Assembly: GCA_017307375.1 (NCBI GenBank)
Contig: JAFKFH010000014.1
Span: forward strand, 62,001-126,000
DNA: 64,000 nt
Reading direction: 5' to 3'
Source of the DNA: Alphaproteobacteria bacterium
GTDB taxonomy: Bacteria; Pseudomonadota; Alphaproteobacteria; Ferrovibrionales; Ferrovibrionaceae
The notes under the pieces were generated by a model. The model had not been told where the DNA came from, did no database searches, and worked only from the letters and a program-made list of their open reading frames with translations. The position numbers and the translations under genes are program-made. Below are positions 43,068 through 52,143 of the stretch, piece after piece; the first letter of the stretch is position 1, and each line of letters starts with the position of its first letter.

Positions 43068-43105
43068 CTTTAGGCCGTTGCCGCCTCGGCGCCGACGGCC
43101 TAAAG
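43068..43105 (+). promoter_or_regulatory. 11-bp inverted repeat before the iron-type permease
   Basis: CTTTAGGCCGT (43068-43078) and ACGGCCTAAAG (43095-43105) are exact complements around 16 nt, ending 7 nt before the ATG. No Shine-Dalgarno is visible beyond it. It could be an operator, a terminator after the DUF3299-like gene, or a translation-blocking stem. Confidence 0.5.
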
Positions 43106-43112
43106 CTTCGGC

Positions 43113-44801
43113 ATGACGGTCGGGGTCTCTGAACTGGAAAGATGGCGGCTGCCGCGCGTCCGCGCCGGCGTGTGGGGCACGGCGCTGGTCGCCGCCGTCG
43201 TCGCGCTGCCGATCATCGCCGTGCTGGTCGAAAGCCTGCAGCTCGATGCGGCGCTGTGGCGCCATCTGGCCGATACCGTGCTGGCCGACTACGTCGTCAC
43301 CACGGCGGCCCTGCTGGCCGGTGTCGGGCTTGCCGTCGCCTTCGGCGGCGTCGCGACCGCCTGGCTCGTCACCATGCACCGTTTTCCCGGTCGCGACCTG
43401 TTCGAATGGGCGCTGCTGCTGCCGCTGGCGATGCCGGCCTATGTGCTGGCCTATACCTATACCGACCTGCTGCAGTTCGCCGGCCCGGTCCAGACCGCGC
43501 TGCGCCAGGCCTTCGGCTGGGGCCGCGGCGACTACTGGTTTCCGCCGGTCCATTCGGTCGGGGCGGCGATCGTGCTGTTCTCGGCCGTCCTCTACCCTTA
43601 CGTCTACGCGCTGGCCCGCGCCGCGTTCATCGAACAGTCGGTCTGCGTGCTCGAGGTCAGCCGCACGCTGGGCCGCGGGCCCTGGGCCACCTTCTTCCGC
43701 GTCGCCCTGCCGCTGGCCCGGCCCGCCATCGCCGCGGGCGTCGCCTTCGCCCTGATGGAGACGCTGGCCGATTTCGGCGCGGTGCAATATTTCGGGCTGT
43801 CGACCTTCGTCGCCGGCATCTATCGCGCCTGGTACGCGATGTCGAGTCCGCCGGTCGCAGCCCAGCTTGCCTCCGCGCTGCTCGGCTTCGTGCTGGTCGT
43901 CATCCTGCTGGAGCGACTGACCCGCGGCGCCGGCCGCCGGGTCAATGCCAGCAACGTCTATCGCAATCTCGGCGGCCGGCGCCTCGGTCCCGCCGGCAGC
44001 CTCGCCGCGATCGCGGTCTGCGCCGCGCCGATCCTGGTCGGCTTCGTCATTCCGGCGCTGGCGCTGCTGCGCCTGTGCCTCGCCGGCGACCTCGACATCG
44101 ATGCCGGCCGCTTCGGCCGGGTCGTCGCCCAATCGTTCCTGCTCGCCGCCGGGGCGGCCGCGGTCGTGGCGATCGTGGCGGTTGCCGTCGGCTTCTGGGT
44201 CCGCGCCGACCGGGCCGGCATCGCCCGGGGCCTGGCCCGCGTCGCCTCGCTCGGCTATGCCACCCCGGGCGCGGTCATCGCCGTCGGCATCCTGATCGCC
44301 GTCGCCTGGATCGATCGCGGCCTGGGGCGGACGATCGAGGCGCTGACCGGGCAGCCGCCCGGCCTGCTCGTCGGCGGCACCCTGATCGCGCTGCTCTACG
44401 GCTATCTCGCGCGCTTCTTCTCGGTCGCCTATGCGCCGGTCGAAAGCGGGCTGGCGAGGATCCGCCCGTCGCTCGAGGCCGCGGCGCGCACGCTGGGCTG
44501 CCGCCCGGCCGCGGTCCTCTGGCGGGTGCATCTGCCGCTGATGCGGCCGAGCGTGCTGTCGGCGCTGGCGCTGGTCTTCGTCGACGTGATGAAGGAATTG
44601 CCGGCGACAATGATCCTGCGGCCATTCAACCTCGACACGCTGGCGGTCGAGGCCTTCCGGATGGCAACGACCGAGCGGCTGGCCGAAGCCGGGCTGTTCT
44701 CGCTGGTGATCGTGGTGACCGGCCTGGTGCCGGTGATCATCCTGTCGCGGACCATCACCCGGTCGCGGCCGGGCGGACCGCAGGCTGCGGCAGAAGAATA
44801 A
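43113..44801 (+). CDS. iron(III) ABC transporter permease, FbpB/ThiP type
   Basis: A 562-residue fused permease with two binding-protein-dependent transport domains and about twelve helices. Each half has its own EAA loop (EVSRTLGRGPWATFFRVALP and EAAARTLGCRPAAVLWRVHLP). Such double permeases serve Fe3+, thiamine or putrescine-like importers; the FbpB type is closest by memory. No binding protein or ATPase gene is nearby, so the partners must be elsewhere. It ends opposite a convergent small gene across a GC hairpin. Confidence 0.85.
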   Translation: MTVGVSELERWRLPRVRAGVWGTALVAAVVALPIIAVLVESLQLDAALWRHLADTVLADYVVTTAALLAGVGLAVAFGGVATAWLVTMHRFPGRDLFEWALLLPLAMPAYVLAYTYTDLLQFAGPVQTALRQAFGWGRGDYWFPPVHSVGAAIVLFSAVLYPYVYALARAAFIEQSVCVLEVSRTLGRGPWATFFRVALPLARPAIAAGVAFALMETLADFGAVQYFGLSTFVAGIYRAWYAMSSPPVAAQLASALLGFVLVVILLERLTRGAGRRVNASNVYRNLGGRRLGPAGSLAAIAVCAAPILVGFVIPALALLRLCLAGDLDIDAGRFGRVVAQSFLLAAGAAAVVAIVAVAVGFWVRADRAGIARGLARVASLGYATPGAVIAVGILIAVAWIDRGLGRTIEALTGQPPGLLVGGTLIALLYGYLARFFSVAYAPVESGLARIRPSLEAAARTLGCRPAAVLWRVHLPLMRPSVLSALALVFVDVMKELPATMILRPFNLDTLAVEAFRMATTERLAEAGLFSLVIVVTGLVPVIILSRTITRSRPGGPQAAAEE

Positions 44802-44828
44802 GGGGCGGCGAAGCCGGTCCGCCGCCCC
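44802..44828. terminator. convergent terminator hairpin
   Basis: GGGGCGGCG and CGCCGCCCC form a 9-bp perfect stem with a 9-nt loop between the permease stop and the small exported gene's stop. T-runs are weak on both sides. Confidence 0.55.
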
Positions 44829-44845
44829 CGGCGAATCAATTCAGA

Positions 44846-45214
44846 TCAATCGAACGTCGCCGAGGTGGTGTCGGTCGACTTGTTGTACTTGATCGTGATC
44901 TTGGAGACTTCGCAGAGGTCGATGTTCGACCAGACCGCCTTCGAATTGTCGATCTTGTAGACGACCTTCAGGTCCCACTTGCAGGTCTTGGTGCCACGCT
45001 CGAAATGGATCGGCACCGCGACGCCCTCGTCCAGCAGGCCCGAACCGAGGATGTCGTTCTCCCAGTCGTCCGAGCTGCTGGGCGCGACATAGACTTCGCT
45101 GATCACGTAGCCGGTGGCGTTGACCAGGGTGAAATCCTGCTTGCCCTGAGCCTGGGCACCGGCGGCGACGAACAGCGACGCGGCGCAGAACAGCGCTCCA
45201 AACTTACCGATCAT
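44846..45214 (-). CDS. small exported protein of unknown function
   Basis: A 122-residue protein with a signal peptide (GALFCAASLFVAAGAQA-Q) and a mature beta-rich domain: TLVNATGYVISEVYVAPSSS, WENDILG, TCKWDLKVVY and NIDLCEVSKITIKY, with two conserved-looking cysteines. Homologues with this pattern are common in alphaproteobacteria and are sometimes mislabelled argininosuccinate lyase. ATG 45214 follows TTGGGGG. Function unknown; probably periplasmic. Confidence 0.65.
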   Translation of the reverse strand: MIGKFGALFCAASLFVAAGAQAQGKQDFTLVNATGYVISEVYVAPSSSDDWENDILGSGLLDEGVAVPIHFERGTKTCKWDLKVVYKIDNSKAVWSNIDLCEVSKITIKYNKSTDTTSATFD

Positions 45215-45372
45215 GGAAACCCCCAACATGGAACAGATCCGAGGGCGCGGCACCGGGTCAGCCGGCACGCTCGACCGCCTTCAGGATAGGTTCTGTATAC
45301 CAAAGACGGAGAATTTCGGTAGCGATTTTACGTAAATTCGCGCCACTATTTGGCAGCCAATCGGCTACAGGG

Positions 45373-45924
45373 CTACGGTTCGAGCTCGGTGTCCCAATAG
45401 AGATAGTCTCGCCACGAACTATGCAAATAATTGGGCGGGAAAGCCCGCCCATTATGTTGCAGATCGACGACCGTGGGCATCACCGGCTTACTCTTCGGGT
45501 GCATGCGGCATTCATGCGGCAGGCGCCCGCCCTTGGCCAGGTTGCAGGGGGCGCAGGCGGTGACGATGTTCTCCCAGCTGGTCACGCCGCCGCGGCTGCG
45601 CGGAATGATGTGGTCGAACGTCAGTTCGTCGCGGTCGCCGCAATACTGGCAGGTGAAGCGATCGCGCAGGAAGACGTTGAAGCGGGTGAAGGCCGGGCGC
45701 CGGGCCGGGGCGATATACTTCTTCAGCGACACGACGCTGGGCAGCCGCATCTCGAAGCCGGGCGAGCGGACGACCTTGTCGTATTCCGACAGGATGTTGA
45801 CGCGATCGAGAAACACGGCCTTGACCGCTTCCTGCCAGGGCCACAGCGACAGCGGAAAGTAGCTGAGCGGCCGGTAGTCGGCGTTCAGAACCAAAGCCGG
45901 GCAGTTTTCGGGCGACAGACGCAT
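45373..45924 (-). CDS. HNH endonuclease
   Basis: A 183-residue protein with a zinc-ribbon HNH fold: FTCQYCG, the catalytic DHIIPRSRGG and CAPCNLAKGGR. The N-terminal LSPENCPALVLNADYRPLSY is the form seen in chromosomally conserved alphaproteobacterial HNH proteins, not a mobile homing enzyme. Its DNA target and role, perhaps repair, are unknown. ATG 45924 is preferred over a TTG six bases upstream. Confidence 0.88.
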   Translation of the reverse strand: MRLSPENCPALVLNADYRPLSYFPLSLWPWQEAVKAVFLDRVNILSEYDKVVRSPGFEMRLPSVVSLKKYIAPARRPAFTRFNVFLRDRFTCQYCGDRDELTFDHIIPRSRGGVTSWENIVTACAPCNLAKGGRLPHECRMHPKSKPVMPTVVDLQHNGRAFPPNYLHSSWRDYLYWDTELEP

Positions 45925-46049
45925 ACGCAATCCTCACCGAACCTGACTGGAAGACATACTGGCAAGCCCAGCCGGCCTTGACCAGAGATTTTATGCCATC
46001 CTACTACATGCGGTGTGACGCGTTCGTGACACCACAAGCAGCCATCGGG

Positions 46050-47309
46050 TCAGCGCAAGTCGGCCATCGCCGCGACGAGGTCGCGGCGATAGGCGGCGTA
46101 GTCGACGAAGAAGCCGCTTTCACCCCGTTCCGCCGCCCGCGGCCGGCCGCAGGTCTCGGCCACGGCCCGGCGGAAGCGGGCGACGGCGGCCGGCGACGCC
46201 TTCAGATAAGCCGCGATGAGCTCGGCCTGCAGCGCCCGCCCGCCCCAGCCGATGCCGGCGCCCTCGATCAGCCCGGCGACGTAGAGGCCGTTGTCCTCGG
46301 GCGGAAAGATGTTGAGATGCAGATGCGGCACCCCGTCGACCTCGTTCAGCGGGCCGGGCGCGACGAACGGAAAGGTCGCGCGATAGCCGGTGGCGAACAG
46401 GACAAGATCGACCGCGTCGCGCCGGCCGTCGGCGAAGACCACCTCTGCCCCGTCGAATTCGCGGATCGGCACGCGCACCGCGACATCGCCTTGGCCGAGA
46501 TGCTGCAGCACCAGCGAATTGACGATCGGCGTGCGATCGTAGAGGCCGTGGGCCGGCCGCGGCAGGCCGAACTGTTCGGGCCGGCCGACCACGAAGCCCA
46601 GGACCGCCCCGTGGATCCGGCCGCGCCAGCGGCGCGGCAGGCGGCTGGCGAGGCCGCGCCGCCCCCCTTCGTCGGCCGGGCGGCCGGCAAGGAACTTCGG
46701 CACGAAGTGATTGCCGCCGCGCACCGACCAGAGGACCGAACGGGCGTGGTGGACGGCATCGACGACGATGTCGCAGCCGGTATTGCCCATGCCGACGACC
46801 AGAACCCGCTTGCCGGCGAACAGGTCGGGGGTGCGATAGGCCTTGGCGTGCATCACCTGGCCGTCGAACCGCCCGGGTATCGCGGGCATCGCGGGCTCGG
46901 TCAGATGGCCGTTGGCGATGACGACGCCGCGATAGTCGCGCGCCGTGCCGTCGTCGAACTCGGCCCGCCAGCCCGGCGCGGCCCGGGTCATCAGCCGCAC
47001 GCCGAGGCCGCAGCGGATCGCCGGCAGCAGATCGAAATGGGCGGCATAGTCGCGCAGATACTGCAGCGCCTGGGCATGATGCGGATAGGCCGGCCAGGCC
47101 GCCGGCATCGGAAAATCCTCGTAGGCCGTGGGCCCCTTCGACGAGATCAGGTGGGTCGAGGCATAGACCGCGCTGGCCTCGCCGCCATAGAGCCATTGGC
47201 CGCCGATATCGGGCTGGCGGTCGACCGCCTCGACCGGCAGGCCGGACTGGCGGAACGCCTTGACCGCGGCAAGGCCCGACGGGCCGGCACCGATCACCAG
47301 GAAAGTCAT
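46050..47309 (-). CDS. flavin-containing monooxygenase (FMO/Baeyer-Villiger type)
   Basis: A 419-residue flavoprotein. GAGPSGLAAV binds FAD, VVGMGNTG binds NADPH, and FDGQVMHAKAY matches the FMO/BVMO fingerprint FxGxxxHxxxY. It inserts oxygen into a heteroatom or carbonyl compound. It is third in an operon with an NAD-epimerase and a BASS transporter; its ATG overlaps the epimerase stop (ATGA). The transporter family (bile-acid-like) suggests a hydrophobic substrate such as a terpenoid or steroid; unproven. Confidence 0.87.
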   Translation of the reverse strand: MTFLVIGAGPSGLAAVKAFRQSGLPVEAVDRQPDIGGQWLYGGEASAVYASTHLISSKGPTAYEDFPMPAAWPAYPHHAQALQYLRDYAAHFDLLPAIRCGLGVRLMTRAAPGWRAEFDDGTARDYRGVVIANGHLTEPAMPAIPGRFDGQVMHAKAYRTPDLFAGKRVLVVGMGNTGCDIVVDAVHHARSVLWSVRGGNHFVPKFLAGRPADEGGRRGLASRLPRRWRGRIHGAVLGFVVGRPEQFGLPRPAHGLYDRTPIVNSLVLQHLGQGDVAVRVPIREFDGAEVVFADGRRDAVDLVLFATGYRATFPFVAPGPLNEVDGVPHLHLNIFPPEDNGLYVAGLIEGAGIGWGGRALQAELIAAYLKASPAAVARFRRAVAETCGRPRAAERGESGFFVDYAAYRRDLVAAMADLR

Positions 47310-48232
47310 GACCGCCCCCGGGCGTAGAGATCGAAGGCCGCGCGCGAGGAATGGCGCGGCGTATAGCCGAAATCGCGCTTCAGCGCGGCATTGTCGAGCA
47401 CCGGGCGATACTGGATGAAGGCGACCTGGGCCGGCTCCAGCCGGGTCAGGCGCAGCGCCCGCAGAAGGCCGATCGCCCCGCGCATCAGCGGCGGTGGCAG
47501 GGCCAGGAACGGCTTGCCCAGGGCGGCCGCGATCTCGCGCAGCGAAACCGTGCCGTCGCCGGCCAGGTTGTAGACGCCCGGCCGGCCCGGCCCGATCGCC
47601 CGGGCCAGCGCGGCCACGACGTCCTCGTCGGCGATGAAGGAGAACGGCGTGGCATTGCCCGACAGGCCGGTGACCACGGGGCGTTCGAAGATCGCGGTGA
47701 TCTGGTTGCGCACCGCCGGCCCCAGCACGGTGCAGGGCCGGAAGACCACCTGCTCCAGTTCCGGCCGGTCGCGGCGCAGCGCGGCCAGATGCTCCTCGAC
47801 CAGGCGCTTGTGCCGGGCATAGGGGAAATCCTCGTTGCCGCGCAGCATATCGGTCTCGGCCAGCGGCACCGGGTTGTCGGGGTGATAGCCGTAGGCCGCG
47901 CCGCTCGACGTCACCACCAGCCGGCGGGCGCCGCCGGCGAGGCAGGCGGCCGCGACATTGGCGGTACCCTCAACGTCGATGGCGTAGTCGCGCGCCGGAT
48001 CGCCGCCGGCCGCGACGACCGAGGCGAGATGGACCACGACCGTCGGCCGGTACCGGCGGAACAGATCGGTCAGACCGGCATCGCGGATATCCGCCGCCAC
48101 CCAGGTCACGCCGGCCAGGTCCGGACCCGGCCGCAGGTCGAGGGCGATGACCGGCACGCTGCCGGCGAGATGGCGGACCAGCGCCGAGCCGATGAACCCG
48201 GCCGCCCCGGTGATCAGGACCGGGCCGGTCAT
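47306..48232 (-). CDS. NAD-dependent epimerase/dehydratase (extended SDR)
   Basis: A 308-residue SDR with Rossmann motif TGAAGFIG and active site with the serine in VVTSSGAAYG and tyrosine-lysine in FPYARHK. The C-terminal half is of the steroid dehydrogenase/epimerase type. The ATG at 48232 overlaps the BASS stop (ATGA) and its own stop overlaps the FMO start. It may oxidise or epimerise the compound handled by the operon. Confidence 0.85.
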   Translation of the reverse strand: MTGPVLITGAAGFIGSALVRHLAGSVPVIALDLRPGPDLAGVTWVAADIRDAGLTDLFRRYRPTVVVHLASVVAAGGDPARDYAIDVEGTANVAAACLAGGARRLVVTSSGAAYGYHPDNPVPLAETDMLRGNEDFPYARHKRLVEEHLAALRRDRPELEQVVFRPCTVLGPAVRNQITAIFERPVVTGLSGNATPFSFIADEDVVAALARAIGPGRPGVYNLAGDGTVSLREIAAALGKPFLALPPPLMRGAIGLLRALRLTRLEPAQVAFIQYRPVLDNAALKRDFGYTPRHSSRAAFDLYARGRS

Positions 48233-49128
48233 GCGGTTCGGCCCTTGCGCGTCCACCAGGCGGCCAGCGCCCAGCCCGAGACGACATGCCAGATGCCCCA
48301 GCCGGCGGCAATCAGCGCCGCCCCGCCCAGCGCGTCGAAATTGTTGAGGATCAGGGCGAGGCCGAGGCCGGAATTATGCATGCTGACCTCGATCGCCATC
48401 GCCCGGGTGTCGCGCGCATCGAGGCGCCACAGCCGGGCGGCGCCCCAGCCGATCAGGATCGCGATGGCGTTGTGCAGCACCACCAGCGGCAGGATGACCC
48501 AAAGGAAGGACAGGAAATACCGGCTGTTGGCCGCGGTCGCGGCGACGATGAAGCCGATCAGGAACAGGAAGGACAGGATCTGGAACGGCCGGCGCAGCCG
48601 GTCGGCCAGGCCCGGACGGAAACGGACCACCGCCATGCCCGCGATCATCGGCAGCGCCAGCAGCGGGATGGTCTGGCCCAGGAACGACCAGGGTTCGAGC
48701 GAGACCTGGCGCAGCAGGGCCGCCGTCGCCGGGTTCATCGACGCCCAGAACAGGATGTTCAGCGGCGTGGTGAACACCGCCAGCAGGCTGGACACCCCGG
48801 TCATCGAAATCGACAGCGCGGTGTTGCCGCGCGCCAGATGCGTCATCAGGTTCGACAGGTTGCCGCCCGGGCAGGCCGCGACCACGATCATGCCCAGCGC
48901 GATCGACGGCTGGGGCTGGAGGATCATGGTGATCGCCCAGGTCACCGCCGGCAGCACCAGCGTCTGCGCGACCAGCCCGGTGATCGGCGCCAGCGGCCGG
49001 CGGAACACCTCGATGAAATCGGCCGGGCGCAATTCCAGCGCCACGCCGAACAGGATCAGCGCCAGGATCGCGCCCAGCACCAGCTGGCCGCGCGCATCGA
49101 TGTTGATCAGGACCTGATCGACCGGCAT
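48229..49128 (-). CDS. bile acid:sodium symporter (BASS) family protein
   Basis: A 299-residue membrane protein with nine or ten helices and the BASS signature ACPGGNLSNLMTHLARGNTALS (Na+ site) and a later EVSMHNSGLGLAL. Bacterial members import bile acids, pantoate or other organic acids with Na+. RBS GGGGAGGGAA precedes ATG 49128. It leads an overlapping three-gene operon, divergent from an AraC regulator. Confidence 0.87.
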   Translation of the reverse strand: MPVDQVLINIDARGQLVLGAILALILFGVALELRPADFIEVFRRPLAPITGLVAQTLVLPAVTWAITMILQPQPSIALGMIVVAACPGGNLSNLMTHLARGNTALSISMTGVSSLLAVFTTPLNILFWASMNPATAALLRQVSLEPWSFLGQTIPLLALPMIAGMAVVRFRPGLADRLRRPFQILSFLFLIGFIVAATAANSRYFLSFLWVILPLVVLHNAIAILIGWGAARLWRLDARDTRAMAIEVSMHNSGLGLALILNNFDALGGAALIAAGWGIWHVVSGWALAAWWTRKGRTA

Positions 49129-49264
49129 TTCCCTCCCCAGGGACGTTTGCGCCCAGCGTTGCTCCGCCGTGGCGACTGGGGCAGTGTGGCGGACAACGAG
49201 ATCGCAAACCATGTCGGGCGGCGCCAATCTCTTGTCGCTGCCCGCCATCACGCGGGGGGGGAAG

Positions 49265-50278
49265 ATGAGCGCGCCGCGCACCGTCGCCGCCGGCTATGTC
49301 GCGACGCTGGTCGAGGCCGTCACCGCGGCCGGACGGATCTCGGCGGCCGAGCTGCTGGCCGCCGCCGGCCTGCCGCCCGATCCCGGCCAGGGCGGCGACC
49401 GGCGCCTGCCGCATGACGCGGTCTCGCGGCTGTGGCAGGCGGCGCTGGCGGCCTCGGGCGACGGCGATCTCGGCCTGCATGTCGGCGAACGGGTGCGGCC
49501 GGGATCGTTCAGCGCGCTGGGCCATCTGCTGATGAGCTGCGCCAGCCTGCGCGAGGCCGCGGCCGAGACCGAGCGTTTTGCCGGGCTGGTCGGCGGCGGC
49601 GGGCGCTTCGCCTCGCGGGCCGAAGGCGATGGATTATGGCTGATCTACCGGCCGCTCGACCCCGACTGGCCCTGCCGCCGCCACCGGGTCGAGGCGGTGC
49701 TGGCCGCTTCCCTGACCTTCGCCGGCTGGCTGACCGGCCAAACGGTGCGGGCGGCCCGGGTGCATCTGCGCCATCCTGCCCCTTCGGCCACGGGCGAGCA
49801 TCGGCGGGTCTTCGGCTGCGAGCCGGCATTCGAACAGGCCGAGGATGCGCTGTTGCTGCCCGGGGCCGTTCTCGACCTGGGCGTGGCGCAGGCCAGCGCC
49901 GGGCTCAAGGACGTGCTGGCGCGCTATGCCCGCGACACGCTGGCCGATCTCGACCGCGGCGACCTGCGGGCACAGGTGGGGGCGGCGGTGCGCGTAGCCC
50001 TCGATGCCGGGCGATTGCCGGCGGTGACCGAGATCGCCGCCGCGCTGCATCTGTCGCCGCGCACGCTGCAGCGGCGCCTGAAGGACGAAGGTTCAGGCTT
50101 CGCGGCCGAGGTCAACGCGGTGCGCGAGGGCATGGCGCGCGACCTGCTGCGCGACGGTGCCCGCCCGATCGCCGAGATCGCCTATCGCCTGGGCTTTGCC
50201 GACACCGCGAATTTCCACCGCGCCTTCAAGGCCTGGGCCGGCATGACGCCGGCCGCCTGGCGCCGCACCGCGACCTGA
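49265..50278 (+). CDS. AraC family regulator
   Basis: A 337-residue regulator with an Arabinose_bd-type sensory domain (VAAGYVATLVEAVTAAGR start) and a C-terminal helix-turn-helix pair (ALHLSPRTLQRRLKDEG, AYRLGFADTANFHRAFKAWAG). ATG 49265 lies behind a run of G residues acting as ribosome site. It is divergent from the BASS-epimerase-FMO operon, its probable target. It ends 14 nt before the convergent fadD-like gene. Confidence 0.87.
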   Translation: MSAPRTVAAGYVATLVEAVTAAGRISAAELLAAAGLPPDPGQGGDRRLPHDAVSRLWQAALAASGDGDLGLHVGERVRPGSFSALGHLLMSCASLREAAAETERFAGLVGGGGRFASRAEGDGLWLIYRPLDPDWPCRRHRVEAVLAASLTFAGWLTGQTVRAARVHLRHPAPSATGEHRRVFGCEPAFEQAEDALLLPGAVLDLGVAQASAGLKDVLARYARDTLADLDRGDLRAQVGAAVRVALDAGRLPAVTEIAAALHLSPRTLQRRLKDEGSGFAAEVNAVREGMARDLLRDGARPIAEIAYRLGFADTANFHRAFKAWAGMTPAAWRRTAT

Positions 50279-50292
50279 ACGGCGCCGCCGCC

Positions 50293-52053
50293 TCAGCCCG
50301 CCTTGGCGCGGCTGGCCGCGCCCTGCTTGCCCGCCTCGTATTTCTGCATCTCTTCCTCGACCAGTTCCTTCTTCGACAGCTTGCCGACGACGGTCTTGGG
50401 CAAGGCCGGGCGGATCTCCATCGCCGCGGGCATCTCGTGCTTGCCGAGCTTTTCCTTCAGGAAGGCCTTCAGCTCGTCGAAGGTGAACGGGGCGACGCCG
50501 TCCTTCAGCTTGATGAACGCCTTGGCCGACTGGCCGCGGTAATCGTCGGGGATGCCGATCACCGTCACCTCGGCCACCGCCGGATGCTCGTAGATCGCTT
50601 CCTCGATATTGCGCGGATAGACGTTGAAGCCGCCGGACAGGATCATGTCCTTCTTGCGGTCGACGATGTAGATGTAGCCGTCCTCGTCCTGGTAGCCGAC
50701 GTCGCCCGAATGGAAGCGGCCGCCGAGGAAGGCTTCCTCGGTCGCCTCGGGCTTCTTCCAGTAGCCCTTCATCACGTTCGGGCCGCGGATGCAAATCTCG
50801 CCGCGCTCGTTGGGCCCGAGCAGCTTAAGCGGATCGTCGACGTCGACGATCTCGATCTTCAGCCCGGGCAGCGGCAGGCCGCAGGAACCGCGCCGCGGCT
50901 TCATCGCCGGGTCCAGCGGGTTCGACGTACCGGCCGGCGACGTCTCGGTCATGCCCCAGCCTTCGAGCAGCTTGCAGCCGGTCAGGGCCTGGAACCTGTC
51001 CTGCACCTCGACGGGCAGCGGCGCGCCGCCCGAGGCGCAGAACTTCAGGTGGTTCAGCTTGTATTCGGTGATGTTGGGCGCGGCGATGATCGCGGCATAC
51101 ATCGTCGGCACGCCGGGGAACACCGAGACCTCGTACTTGACGAGATCGTCCAGCACCGCCTTCAGCTCGAAGCGCGGATGCAGGATGATGTGCCAGCCGG
51201 CATCGAGGGCGCGCAGGAACGCCGCCGACAGCGCGTAGATATGGAACAGCGGCAGCACCAGCAGCAGCCGCTCCTTGCCCGATTCGAGCTGCGACGACGC
51301 CCCCGACGTCCAGGCCTCGTACATCTGCGCGGTGACGGTGAGGTTGGCATGGGTCAGCATCGCCGCCTTGGGCACGCCGGTGGTGCCGCCGGTGTACTGC
51401 AGCACGGCGACTTCCTCGGACGGGTCGGCGACCTTGTGCACGGTCAGCTGGCCGTCATTGGCCAGCAGGTCCTTGAAGCGGACATGGCGGTCGTCGCGCG
51501 GGACCTTGGCGATCTCCTTGCCCTTGACCAGCGGGAACAGGAAATTCTTCGGGAAGGGCAGCGCATCCTGCAGGTCGGCGACGATGACCTTCTTCAGCCG
51601 GGTCTGGCCGAGCTGCTTGGCGACGTTCGGATAGAGCGCGTTGAGCGAGAGGGTGACGAGATAGTCGGTCTCGCTGTCGCCGATCTTGAGCGTCAGTTCG
51701 CGCGCGGCGTCGAGCGGGCTGTAGTTCACCACCCGCGCCCCGGCCTTGATGATGCCGAAGAAGGCGATCGGATAGAATGGGCAGTTCGGCAGATAGAGGC
51801 CGACCTGGACGCCCGGCCCGACGCCGAGGCCCTTCAGCCCCTTGGCGAAGCGCGTCGACAGCTCGCCGACCTCGCGATAGCTGTAGGTCTTGCCCATGAA
51901 GGTCAGGAACGGCTTGTCGCCGTACTTGGCGACGGCGTCGTCCATCATCTGGATCAGGCTGCGCGGCTTCAGCGGGGCCTGCCAGTCGACCCCGGCGGGG
52001 TAGGACTTCTGCCAGAACGGCGCCGGTTCGTTCAGGATCCCGTTGACGGTCAT
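50293..52053 (-). CDS. fadD: long-chain acyl-CoA synthetase
   Basis: A 586-residue adenylate-forming enzyme. The AMP-binding loop YTGGTTGVPKAA, the FadD-type GWGMTET and the hinge DVGYQDEDGYIYIVDR are intact. It activates fatty or other carboxylic acids to CoA esters for beta-oxidation. The symbol follows the usual naming; chain length preference is not seen in sequence. Downstream of it lie a dehydratase, a MaoC hydratase and a crotonase, consistent with acyl-CoA breakdown. Confidence 0.88.
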   Translation of the reverse strand: MTVNGILNEPAPFWQKSYPAGVDWQAPLKPRSLIQMMDDAVAKYGDKPFLTFMGKTYSYREVGELSTRFAKGLKGLGVGPGVQVGLYLPNCPFYPIAFFGIIKAGARVVNYSPLDAARELTLKIGDSETDYLVTLSLNALYPNVAKQLGQTRLKKVIVADLQDALPFPKNFLFPLVKGKEIAKVPRDDRHVRFKDLLANDGQLTVHKVADPSEEVAVLQYTGGTTGVPKAAMLTHANLTVTAQMYEAWTSGASSQLESGKERLLLVLPLFHIYALSAAFLRALDAGWHIILHPRFELKAVLDDLVKYEVSVFPGVPTMYAAIIAAPNITEYKLNHLKFCASGGAPLPVEVQDRFQALTGCKLLEGWGMTETSPAGTSNPLDPAMKPRRGSCGLPLPGLKIEIVDVDDPLKLLGPNERGEICIRGPNVMKGYWKKPEATEEAFLGGRFHSGDVGYQDEDGYIYIVDRKKDMILSGGFNVYPRNIEEAIYEHPAVAEVTVIGIPDDYRGQSAKAFIKLKDGVAPFTFDELKAFLKEKLGKHEMPAAMEIRPALPKTVVGKLSKKELVEEEMQKYEAGKQGAASRAKAG

Positions 52054-52143
52054 CTCATGCTCTCCCTGAAGGCCGCATCGGTATCGATGCCTTGCGGCCG
52101 TGTTTCCTCCGGTGTCAGCGCAACCTTAGAGCCTCGGCCCGGC

